Below the pieces are notes generated by a model. It was not told the DNA's origin and did not search any database. It saw only the letters and a list, made by a program, of their open reading frames with translations. This document shows, piece by piece, positions 1 through 7,351 of a stretch of DNA of 24,461 bases; the stretch's first letter is position 1; each line of letters opens with the position of its first letter. The stretch lies in assembly GCA_039029535.1 (NCBI GenBank), contig JBCCFW010000110.1, forward strand, positions 1 through 24,461, in the 5' to 3' direction. The translations under genes were made by a program, and so were the position numbers. Origin of the DNA: JBCCFW01 sp039029535. GTDB taxonomy: Bacteria > Acidobacteriota > JBCCFW01.

Positions 1-599
1 ATGCGATGAACTTCCCGCTCGCCACCCTGCCCGGCCTCGCGCGCGGGGAACGCGAGCGGTGCGAGGGCCCCCCCGGGGCCCCACCACGGGTGGAGCTCGT
101 CCTCCCCATCTCGCAGGGGCCACGAAGCTTGCACGACGCCGGTCCCTGGCTGGCCGGACGTGACGAGGGCGGCTTCGTGCGCGAAGTCTTCTCGCACTTC
201 GCCGAGCTCACCCAGCGCTACTTGGGTCCACTCGAGCTCGTGCAGGCTCGTGTCGAGCACGACGACCCCGAGCGGACGGAGACCCGCGTCGAGGCCTCCT
301 TCCGTGCGGGTGAGGTGCCCGTCTCATTGCTCGGCGGCGTGGGCGGTGCCGCCCCCGACTTCAACCGCTGGACCCTGTTCGCCGAGGAGCGCAGCTACCG
401 CGTCGAGGACTGGTCGCAGGTGAGCTGGTCCGACGGGTCGAGCTGGGAGGCCATGCCTCTTCAGCCCGACGAGTCACCGGGGCTCGACGCCCAGCTCGAC
501 CAGCTCGCGGCCCTGCTGCGGGGCGAGCCTTCCTTGCTGCCGACCCTGCGCGACGGCCTCACCGTCCAGCGCGCCATCGAGGCCGTGCTCGCAACCTGA
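1..599 (+). CDS. Gfo/Idh/MocA-like oxidoreductase, C-terminal part (5'-truncated by window)
   Basis: The frame is open to the first base of the window (codon gcg at 3-5 precedes the ATG at 6), so this is most likely the C-terminal portion of a longer protein. It lacks the N-terminal Rossmann fold. The visible part has alternating strands and a closing segment LDAQLDQLAALLRGEPSLLP followed by a helix with TVQRAIEAVLA. A final helix of this kind after a segment on how many residues are grouped for the 'request' is typical of the C-terminal domain of Gfo/Idh/MocA NAD(P)-dependent sugar/inositol oxidoreductases. The substrate cannot be told without the N-terminal part. The stop TGA (597-599) directly abuts the stop of the convergent gene. 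The family call rests on the C-terminal pattern only; another alpha/beta protein is possible. Confidence 0.6.
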   Translation, partial: AMNFPLATLPGLARGERERCEGPPGAPPRVELVLPISQGPRSLHDAGPWLAGRDEGGFVREVFSHFAELTQRYLGPLELVQARVEHDDPERTETRVEASFRAGEVPVSLLGGVGGAAPDFNRWTLFAEERSYRVEDWSQVSWSDGSSWEAMPLQPDESPGLDAQLDQLAALLRGEPSLLPTLRDGLTVQRAIEAVLAT

Positions 600-1574
600 T
601 CAGAGCATCCGAAGACGGCGGAAGACGATCAGCAACGCCACCGCCATCACGGTCAGGCCGATGGAGACGATGCTGAAGGCCCAGGGGTTGTCCACCCCCG
701 GCATCCCTCCCACGTTGATGCCGAGCAGGCCGGTGATGAGGCCCAGGGGCAGGAAGACCACCGTCACCACCGAGAGCACGAACATCGTGTGGTTGAGCCG
801 CTCGGCCAGGTGGCTGCTGAGCTCTTCCTGGGTGACCGCCGCGCGGTCGCGATCGGCGTCGATCTCCTCGACGTAGCGGGCGATGCGCTCGGCCTCCTCA
901 CGCAGGCGAGCGCGGTGCAGGTCGTCCAGCCACGGCACCGACTCGTTGGGGAGACGCGAGAGCACGTCGCGCTGCGGGGCCATGAAGCGACGGAGCGAGA
1001 TCGCCTGACGACGCACCTTGGCGAGGACCGGACGCAGGTCGTGGCTGCGTTCCTCGAGCACGCGGTCCTCGAGGTTGTCGACGGACTCACCCAGCTCACC
1101 CACCAGGCCGATCATCCGATCGAGCAGGCGGTTGATGAGGTCGACCAGGAAGTCACCGACGTCGGTGGGTCCGCGACCGACGAGCAGGCAGGCGCGCAGG
1201 TCCTGGATGGCCATGACCTTCGGCCGGCGGAGCGTGATGATGCGGTTCTCCTCGAAGCGTCCCCGCAGGGCGACCATGTCCTCGGGCTCGGAGCCGGGGT
1301 TGAAGTTGACCCCTCGCAGCACGGTGAGGAGGTTGCTGCCCTGAGAGTGGGCACGGGGACGCGGCACCTCGCTGCGCAAGGCGCCGGCGGTCACGCCGTC
1401 GATGCCTCCCAGGCGTTCGAGCCAGCTCGGCTTGGTCTCGTCGTCGGTGAGCCCCAGGTGGACCCAGAGCAAGCCCTGCTCGGGCTTCCAGTTCAAGACC
1501 TGCTCCTCGCTCAGCTCACGGCCTCCCCCCTTGCCGTCGAGCACCATCGCGTACACGAGCTCGGTGTCGTTCAT
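600..1574 (-). CDS. zntB: ZntB/CorA-family metal ion transporter
   Basis: A 324-residue inner-membrane protein of the CorA superfamily, close to the ~327 residues of Escherichia coli ZntB. It starts MNDTELVYAMVLDGKGGG, resembling the ZntB opening. A long charged cytoplasmic domain (to about residue 260) precedes two C-terminal membrane helices (about 265-283 and 298-317). Between them is the signature GLLGINVGGMPG (283-294). The G-I-N in place of CorA's G-M-N, followed by GG-x-PG, is the ZntB type. Known members are pentameric and move Zn2+, probably by proton-coupled uptake. I chose the ATG at 1574 over the upstream start at 1625 because it matches family length and has GAGGG a few bases upstream. 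It could instead be a CorA-type Mg/Co transporter. Confidence 0.85.
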   Translation of the reverse strand: MNDTELVYAMVLDGKGGGRELSEEQVLNWKPEQGLLWVHLGLTDDETKPSWLERLGGIDGVTAGALRSEVPRPRAHSQGSNLLTVLRGVNFNPGSEPEDMVALRGRFEENRIITLRRPKVMAIQDLRACLLVGRGPTDVGDFLVDLINRLLDRMIGLVGELGESVDNLEDRVLEERSHDLRPVLAKVRRQAISLRRFMAPQRDVLSRLPNESVPWLDDLHRARLREEAERIARYVEEIDADRDRAAVTQEELSSHLAERLNHTMFVLSVVTVVFLPLGLITGLLGINVGGMPGVDNPWAFSIVSIGLTVMAVALLIVFRRLRML

Positions 1575-1656
1575 CTCGGGCCCTCGAGCCGACGAGCGCA
1601 GCCGGCGATCGCGAGATTCTGGCACCGATGACCGAGGCCTCGAACCCTTTCGTGAC

Positions 1657-2517
1657 TCAGCGCCGGCGCATCAGCAACGCCAGGGCAATCCCGAGCAAGA
1701 CCGCAGCCCCGCCCAACAAGAGCCGCGACGTGACGGTCTCGGCGAGGAAGATCACGCTTCCGAGGGCCGCCAGCACCGGGACCACGAGCTGCACGATGGC
1801 CGCCCGCGTCGCCGTCAGTCCAGCCAACGCCGCATACCAGAAGGCGTAGCCCAGCCCGGAGGCGACCGCCCCCGAGAGCACCGCGAGACCGATCCCCCGC
1901 GTCGAGCCAGCGCCCTCCTCACCCATCGCGATCGCGAGTCCCGCCACCAGCACCGCCACCGGCGCGGTCAGCACGAAGCTCCGGGCGTTGGCGGCGATCG
2001 GCTCGTCGGCCCGTCGTCCCCGCAGCGAGTAGACCGCCCAGCCCACGCCCGCCAGGACCATGAGGGCGGCACCGACGGGTGACGGTGCGCTCGCGCCGGG
2101 CACCGTCAGGATCCCCAGCCCGCCGATGGCCAGGGCGACGCCGAGCAGCTCGCCGGACGTGGGTCGCTCGCCCCCCGCCATCCCGACGCCGATCATGACG
2201 AGCTGAACGGTGCCGAAGAGCAGCAGGGCGCCCAGCCCGGCGTCGAGCCTCAGGTAGGCCAGTGAGAACGCCAGGGCGTAGGTCAGCAGGGCCAGTGGGG
2301 CCCAAGGATCGCGACCCATCGCCGAAGTCCAGCCGAGCCTGCCCCGGGCGAGAACCAGAAGCACCAGGGCTCCGGCAACCAACCGCCAGGCGGTGAAGAC
2401 GGTGGGCCCGACGTCACCGTCGGCGAGGGCCGCGCGACACAGCAGCGAGTTCGCCGCGAAGCAAGTCAGCGTGATGAGGGTGAGAACGACGGTGCGAGAC
2501 GCCGAAGGACCGCTCAG
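1657..2517 (-). CDS. EamA-family (DMT superfamily) transporter, probable CTG start
   Basis: An inner-membrane permease with two EamA repeats of about five helices each. The first conventional start, a TTG at 2380-2382, gives 241 residues beginning VAGALVLLVLARG, in the middle of the first repeat. The frame stays open upstream and encodes the missing start of the family: RTVVLTLITLTCFAANSLLC, then a stretch ending FTAWRL joined to VAGAL. With it the protein is about 286 residues, the usual size for EamA exporters. No ATG, GTG or TTG lies in that extension. The only near-cognate start before the helix is a CTG at 2515-2517, whose CTGA overlaps the stop of the upstream selenoprotein gene, suggesting translational coupling. 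The start is uncertain; the extension being coding is well supported. The substrate is unknown (metabolite or amino-acid export is common). Confidence 0.75.
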   Translation of the reverse strand: MSGPSASRTVVLTLITLTCFAANSLLCRAALADGDVGPTVFTAWRLVAGALVLLVLARGRLGWTSAMGRDPWAPLALLTYALAFSLAYLRLDAGLGALLLFGTVQLVMIGVGMAGGERPTSGELLGVALAIGGLGILTVPGASAPSPVGAALMVLAGVGWAVYSLRGRRADEPIAANARSFVLTAPVAVLVAGLAIAMGEEGAGSTRGIGLAVLSGAVASGLGYAFWYAALAGLTATRAAIVQLVVPVLAALGSVIFLAETVTSRLLLGGAAVLLGIALALLMRRR

Positions 2518-4427
2518 CGCGCCAGCTCGCGCTGAATCGCCGTCTCGATGACCGACTCGTTCCAGCTCGTCCAGTACTCCGCGACGACTCCGAACTTGTC
2601 GATGAGGATGTACTGAGGCTGGTAGTCGTTGCGGTTGTACAGGTCGTACACCGCGTAGGCGTCGTCCGGGAAGATGGGCGAGGTGCGACCGAAGTCACTG
2701 GCCCATCGCTCGGCCGTGGCGAGGTCCGCCGGACGACGCGAGCTGTTCTCGAAGAGCACGTCGACGTGGAGGTAGCCGTCGTCCTGGTAGCGCTGGTAGA
2801 TGATCTCGTGCCGTCCCGCGGCCGACCTGCAGACCGGTCACCACTCGGCGCCGATGTGGATCAGGATGACTCGGCACGTGTAGTCGGCGAAGAAGTTCAC
2901 CGGGCCGATGACATTGCCTGATCCCTCGACGCCCTCCTCGAGGGTGAAGCCGGGAGCACAGTCGCCGTCGTTGCGGCCGACCGTGCCCTCGCAGGGGTCC
3001 ATGCAGGTGGGGTTGAGAACGTTGCCGCCGGGACGGTCGGTCCCGGCCGAGTCGGTGCCGACGCCGCTCTCCCCCGCCGTGCCGCGGGCGGAGACCACGA
3101 AGTACGCGGCGTCACCACCGCGGGCGTCGAGAACGGAGACGTCGACCTCGAAGCGGGTCGTCGCCTCGCCGTCGGCCGGTTCGACCGGGTAGACGAGGTC
3201 GGTCGTGTCGCCGTGCGTGGTGGCACCCGCGCCGAGGGAACCGACGTAGAGACCGAGCTCGTCGGCGCCGGGACGTCGCTCGACGCCGACCTCGACACCA
3301 GTGCCGGTGCGGCTCACGAAGAGGGGCACGACGCTGTCGCGCGGTGACGGCTCGACCAGGGGCCCGCCGCTCGACCGCAGCCAGCGGTGAGCACCGCCGT
3401 CGGCCTCGACCAGGTAGACGTGGCCGTCGGAGCCCAGCCCGACGTCCGCGAAGGACGACGGCTCGCCTGCTTCGGGAACGTAGAGCGGTCGCTCCTCGCT
3501 CACCCCCGCCATGCCGAGAGGCTCGCGGAGCTGGACGAGACGGCCGTCGCCCAGCGCGACCAACAGGTCGCCCTGCTCGGCCTCGGGCAGGTCGTCGCCA
3601 CGGTAGGCGAGCAGGCCTCGTGGCGCGCTCGCCGGGCTCCAGACATGGACTGGGTCGGTGAGACCGGGCATCGCGAGCCGACCGGCGCCCGTGGGCCAGC
3701 CGTGGTCGGCATCGGCGACGACGCGGTTCACCTCGTCGGAGTCGCCCGGGCCCAGGTCGAGAACCCAGCTCTCACCCGAGACGGAGTCGGTGACGATCCG
3801 CACCGGATCGCGGAAGCCACGAGCGTGGACGAGACCGCCGCTCGGGCTGTCGACGGGGACGCTGCCGTCGGCCTCGAAGCGCAGGATCTTGCCGGCTGGG
3901 CTCGCCGGGTCGGCTGCCGCGACCGTGTCACCGTGGTCACCCACTCCGAGGAGCAGGCGTCCGCTCGCGTCGAAGACGAGACCACCGCCGACGCGATCGC
4001 ACGAAGGAGCGAGCGCGACCTCGACCACGACCTCCGAGCTGGCGATGCGCGAGCCGACGAGCGTGAGCCGTGCCACCGCGAGACGACTCGAGGTCGCGTC
4101 GCGGTGGCTGACGAAGAGCTCGTTCGAAGCGGTCGGGCTCCAGGCCGCATCGAGCAGGCCGCCACCGGGACAGCCGGTGTCGACCGGCACGGTGCCGAGC
4201 ACTTCATCGAGCAATCCGTCGCCGCTCACCAGGTGGAGCGCACCACCGTCACGCAGGACCAGGAGCCGCCCTCGTCCCGGCGCCGTGACCGCAGCCACCT
4301 CCGTCGGCGTCGTGCCCACCCGCTCGAAGACGTGCGACGCGTCGACCGGCCCCGCCCAGACGCGAGCTCCCAGCGTGATCGCGACCAGCGCGATCAACGG
4401 AAGGAAGCTGCGGCGGAGGTGGTTCAC
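2514..4427 (-). CDS. Secreted selenoprotein: sugar-dehydrogenase-like beta-propeller fused to a UxxC thioredoxin domain
   Basis: Read through the in-frame TGA at 2838-2840, this is a 637-residue protein. Residues 1-26 form a signal peptide (NHLRRS then a hydrophobic core, ending ARVWAG). Residues about 33-350 resemble the PQQ-dependent glucose/sorbosone dehydrogenase propeller (GKILRFEADGSV, ARGFRDPVRI, GDLLVALGDGRL). Where active members have H-x-G-x-x-L-x-F, Arg145 seems to replace the His, and GFRDP replaces HRNP, so dehydrogenase activity is doubtful. Residues 360-470 form a linker domain with GTDSAGTDRP. Residues 489-637 form a redoxin/TlpA-type thioredoxin fold: CAPGFTLEEG, VILIHIGAEW, then U530-P-V-C533-R, and QPQYILIDKFG with the expected cis-proline at 604. 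The Sec takes the place of the first active-site Cys of W-C-x-x-C. The GTG start at 4427 was chosen for the signal peptide. The product is probably a periplasmic or surface thiol-redox enzyme. Confidence 0.85.
2806..2825 (-). promoter_or_regulatory. Predicted bacterial SECIS hairpin
   Basis: Starting 12 nt after the UGA, the minus-strand RNA can pair UCGGCCG (2825-2819) with CGGC-A-CGA (2813-2806). That is seven pairs with a single bulged A at 2809, closing a five-base loop CGGGA (2818-2814). The loop starts 20 nt after the UGA and has G at its second position, matching the published bacterial SECIS pattern (apical loop roughly 16-37 nt from UGA, with G in the first two loop bases). SelB would bind it to deliver Sec-tRNA. 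Pairing was done by eye, and high GC makes chance hairpins common. Confidence 0.6.
2838..2840 (-). other. In-frame UGA, predicted selenocysteine codon (Sec530)
   Basis: The TGA follows codons for GAEW and is followed by codons for PVCR, placing it at the first redox position of a thioredoxin motif. The same frame is open for 107 further codons, all reading as thioredoxin-fold sequence, to the TGA at 2514-2516. Termination here would remove the second Cys and most of the fold. Sec replacing the resolving or attacking Cys in UxxC is a known pattern in bacterial thioredoxin-like selenoproteins. Confidence 0.85.
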
Positions 4428-4650
4428 GTCTGTCGTCTCGGAGGCTCGGTGAGCGCCGTGGGTTCGTGGACAAACCCTAGCCTCTCGCCGAGGGTCATCC
4501 CTGATCCGTTCCTGAAGCGACCGTGTCGGGAAGTCGAAGGAACCGACGCGGTCCGTGGCACGAACACGAAGAATGTCGCACGGGCGCTTCGCCCGAATCA
4601 AGACGCGACGATAGCCTTGCGACCGAACCCCCTCGCCTCACGGGACCGAC
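4428..4650. promoter_or_regulatory. Divergent intergenic region between selenoprotein and TonB receptor
   Basis: These 223 bp separate two divergent start codons (GTG at 4427 on minus, GTG at 4651 on plus) and must hold promoters for both, unless either transcript starts further out. No convincing -35/-10 pair can be picked by eye. It contains the perfect inverted repeat at 4581-4595. Shared control of the two genes is an inference from this arrangement. Confidence 0.4.
4581..4595. repeat. Short perfect inverted repeat CGGGCG-CTT-CGCCCG
   Basis: A six-base-pair perfect stem with a three-base loop, in the divergent intergenic region 56 bp before the TonB-receptor start. It has no T-run on either side, so it is not a classic terminator. 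It could be an operator half-site pair, a 5'-UTR hairpin of the receptor transcript, or chance in GC-rich DNA. Confidence 0.4.
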
Positions 4651-6735
4651 GTGCTCACTCGCTCCATCGCGCTGCCGCTCCTCTTCCTTTTCCTGACCCC
4701 CGGTCTCTCCGCTCAGGAGGAGCTCGTCCTCCCCGCGCTGAGTGATGACGAAGCGCCCGCCGAGCTCTCCGACGACGAGCCTGGCTCGGACGACGACCTC
4801 GACGCCGGCAGCGGCGTGCGCGTCGCCACGACCTGCACGAACTGCAACGCGGCCACGCTCACCATGAACGGCCTGTCCGGAGATCACGTGAGCGTCACCT
4901 GGGACGGCCTCCCGAGCACGGGCGGGCTCGCGACCGTCTACTACCTGACCCAGGTCCCCGAGGATCTCCTCGGCCACGTCGAGGTCCACCGAGGGCCCGG
5001 CTCGGTGCTCACCGGCTCGTCGGCCCTGGGTGGGGAGCTGGCGCTTCACTCCGCGCGGAAGGATCGAAGCCGACTGTTCGTCCGCACGGAGCTCGGGAGC
5101 CGCGGCTGGCAGCAGCTCTTGGCGGGAGGCACCGAGCGGAAGGGCCGCTTCGGTGGTCTCGTCCTCGTCCAGGCCGCGCGGTCGCAGTCCTGGGACGCCA
5201 ACGACGACGGCTTCAACGACGTCGCACGCTTCGAGCGCTTCACCTATCACGGCAGCCTCGACATCGACCTCGGCGATAGGCAGACGCTCACCCTCGGTGC
5301 CAACTTCTACGGCGAGGATCAGGTCGAGGGCCCCGGTCGTCCCGTCGACTTTCGTGAGCTGTACCTGCACGAGGACGCCTTCCTCAACTGGCGCGACTTC
5401 TCGGTCGGCTGGAAGCTCGAACGACCTGACGGCTTGCGCGTCGCAGCCGACGCTCGCTGGAGTCGCCGCTCCCAGCAACAGTGGTCCCCGATCGACGTCG
5501 GCTTCGACGACGACTTGACCTTCGCGATCGAGGACATCCGCTGGATGGGCCGCGTGACGCTCGAAACTCCGCTGGGCGCGGCGTCCTGGCTGTCGGCCGG
5601 CCTGTCGTGGGAAGAGATCGAGCTCGGTGTTCGCCAGACCTTCATCCTCCCCGGCCAGGCCGGCTTCATCGAGGACGGCCTGCGTCATCGGGCGGCCTGG
5701 GCTCAGGTCGATCGCAGCGTCGGGACGCGCTGGGACTGGACCCTCGGCGCTCGCGTCGACGACTACCGGATCTTCGGTCGCTCCGAGGCGCTGTTTCGCG
5801 GCGAGCTCGTCGAGGAGACCGAGCCCACCCGCGAGACCGCCTTCCTCTCCCCCCGCGCCAGCGTGAGCTTCCGACCGAGCGACGGCGTGGCCCTGACCCT
5901 CGCGACCGGTCGGGGCACCATCGGTCCCCGACCGACCTTCGAGCAGACCTGCTGTGGCGCGCGCTACCAGCGCAGCCTCGACCTCGAGCCCGAGCGTGCC
6001 TGGTCGAGCGAGCTCCGTCTCGACTGGCAACCGCACCCCCGTCAGCGAATCAGCGCGACGGCCTTCCGCACCGACTTCCGCCGCTACCACGAGCGCATCG
6101 TCTACCAGAGCCTGTCGGGCATCCCCTACTACAAGAAGGCGGCCCTGCCTCGCGCCCGCCTCCAGGGTCTCGACCTGATCCACGACCTCCGCTTCGCCCA
6201 GGACCGTCTCACCGTCGGCTGGACCTACACCTACACCGACTCGGAGGTCCGTGAAGCACTGACCATCGACGACATCGACGCCGCCGAGGAGTGGCAGTGC
6301 CGCGAGGTCGACCCGGGCGACGTGCCAGCCGTCCTCGACGAGGAAGGCAGCCCCCTGCGCTACACGCCCCGGCACGCCGGCTCGGTCTATCTCCGCTGGG
6401 ACGACCAGCGTCGCGGCCGAAAGATCGGGCTCGACCTCAGCTACACGGGCTCGCTGCGGCACTTCCGCCTCGGTGAGCCGGGTACCGGCGCTGCCGATCT
6501 CACGCGGCTCCCGTGCCAGCACTGGAGCTTCCTCGCGTCGGAGTCGTTCTGGACCGCCGACCTGTCGTTCGAACAACGGTTGGGTCGCTCGAGCTGGACG
6601 CTCCACGCCGCCGTCGACAACGTCTTCGACTACGTGATGCCTGACCTCGGCGAGCTCGACAGCGCCTGGGACTGGGGACCGCTCCAGGGCCGCTTCTTCC
6701 GCATCGGTGCCACCTGGCGCCCGACCGATCACTGA
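4651..6735 (+). CDS. TonB-dependent outer-membrane receptor with CxxC in the plug
   Basis: A 694-residue protein. It has a signal peptide (residues 1-21, core IALPLLFLFL, ending LSAQ) and an acidic linker (about 28-52). The plug domain (about 55-135) contains MNGLSGD, SVTWDGLPS, VEVHRGPGSVL and GSSALGGEL, all typical of TonB receptors. A 22-strand-type barrel follows, full of alternating aromatic/polar strands, ending in a late-strand motif AAVDNVFDYVMPD. It imports a bound ligand across the outer membrane using TonB-ExbBD energy. Unusually, the plug has T-C62-T-N-C65-N, and TCC occurs in the barrel near residue 433; paired cysteines suggest a disulfide or metal binding. The substrate is unknown. 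The start is a GTG with a weak GGGAC upstream, supported by the signal peptide. It is divergent from the selenoprotein gene. Confidence 0.9.
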   Translation: MLTRSIALPLLFLFLTPGLSAQEELVLPALSDDEAPAELSDDEPGSDDDLDAGSGVRVATTCTNCNAATLTMNGLSGDHVSVTWDGLPSTGGLATVYYLTQVPEDLLGHVEVHRGPGSVLTGSSALGGELALHSARKDRSRLFVRTELGSRGWQQLLAGGTERKGRFGGLVLVQAARSQSWDANDDGFNDVARFERFTYHGSLDIDLGDRQTLTLGANFYGEDQVEGPGRPVDFRELYLHEDAFLNWRDFSVGWKLERPDGLRVAADARWSRRSQQQWSPIDVGFDDDLTFAIEDIRWMGRVTLETPLGAASWLSAGLSWEEIELGVRQTFILPGQAGFIEDGLRHRAAWAQVDRSVGTRWDWTLGARVDDYRIFGRSEALFRGELVEETEPTRETAFLSPRASVSFRPSDGVALTLATGRGTIGPRPTFEQTCCGARYQRSLDLEPERAWSSELRLDWQPHPRQRISATAFRTDFRRYHERIVYQSLSGIPYYKKAALPRARLQGLDLIHDLRFAQDRLTVGWTYTYTDSEVREALTIDDIDAAEEWQCREVDPGDVPAVLDEEGSPLRYTPRHAGSVYLRWDDQRRGRKIGLDLSYTGSLRHFRLGEPGTGAADLTRLPCQHWSFLASESFWTADLSFEQRLGRSSWTLHAAVDNVFDYVMPDLGELDSAWDWGPLQGRFFRIGATWRPTDH

Positions 6736-7351
6736 CCGAACGATCGCCGTCACGAGCACGTGACGCGTGCAGCGGCGTGTCGTCCGCACCGACCGTCTTC
6801 GAGTTGAGACCGTCTTCTCAGCACGACGCCGTCACCTCGGACCGAGTGACCCGATCCGTCTCGATCCTCACGTTCGAGCCAGAACGAAACACGTCGACGA
6901 AAAACGACACCCTGCGACGCAGATCAGCACCAAACGAGTCACCAGTCTCATCCTGAAACGTCCTCGTCACGTGCCGCACGAAAAGCCCGAGATTGGGTCT
7001 TCCCTACCCTGAAGCACGCTGCACCGTCCGTTCTCCCCTGTCGCCCTCGAAGCACGTCGCTCCAACGGCAGCAAACACGTCACGGCACGCTCCTTGCTCG
7101 TAGAGGAAGACGTGATGTCTCTCCTCGACCCCCAGGCACGCACTGGTCACGGCTCTTCTTACTTTCGCTTTCGCCGTGTCCGAGGCGATGCGCATCGAGC
7201 GCGTGCCTCTCGTGACCCGTGGCAGCCACCGGCGTTCGGACGCTCGCCGGCCGTGGTCGACACGATTTCTTGACCGACACGACGACCCCAGGGAGACGGG
7301 TCGTCGCGCGCTTCGTCCGCTGCTCTCATGGCGGACCAAGGGGATGGGTGA
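6736..7351. other. 616-bp spacer without a convincing gene
   Basis: The short ORFs here are arginine-rich and lack family features, ribosome sites or domain patterns, so I do not call a gene on either strand. The sequence is visibly richer in A and T than its surroundings, especially about 6880-7000. It holds recurring CACGT-containing words (near 6757, 6891, 6969, 7052, 7077) and a direct repeat of GACCGTCTT (near 6798 and 6820). It should contain the promoter of the gene at 7352. A small imperfect hairpin (GCACG-TGACG-CGTGC, 6756-6770) lies just after the receptor stop. Confidence 0.5.

Noticed and set aside
1575..1625. Longer N-terminus for the ZntB-like protein from 1625
   Set aside because: The added residues are Arg/Ser-rich and not family-like, and the ATG at 1574 has a ribosome site and matches ZntB length.
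2514..2759. A stand-alone 81-residue gene starting at the GTG at 2759
   Set aside because: It begins in the middle of a thioredoxin fold, lacks the active site and is in the same frame as the gene ending at 2838. Read-through explains it better.
2838..2840. Sequencing error or nonsense mutation instead of selenocysteine
   Set aside because: It cannot be excluded from sequence alone. But the stop falls exactly at the redox Cys position, the downstream frame is intact, and a SECIS-like hairpin follows; chance agreement of all three is unlikely.
4495..6789. Long minus-strand ORF opposite the TonB receptor (764 codons)
   Set aside because: Composition is Val/Glu/Ala/Arg-rich shadow sequence without recognisable motifs, while the plus strand encodes a full receptor.
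6870..6890. tRNA T-arm-like GTTCGAGCC
   Set aside because: The flanking five bases do not pair and no acceptor, D or anticodon arm can be drawn.
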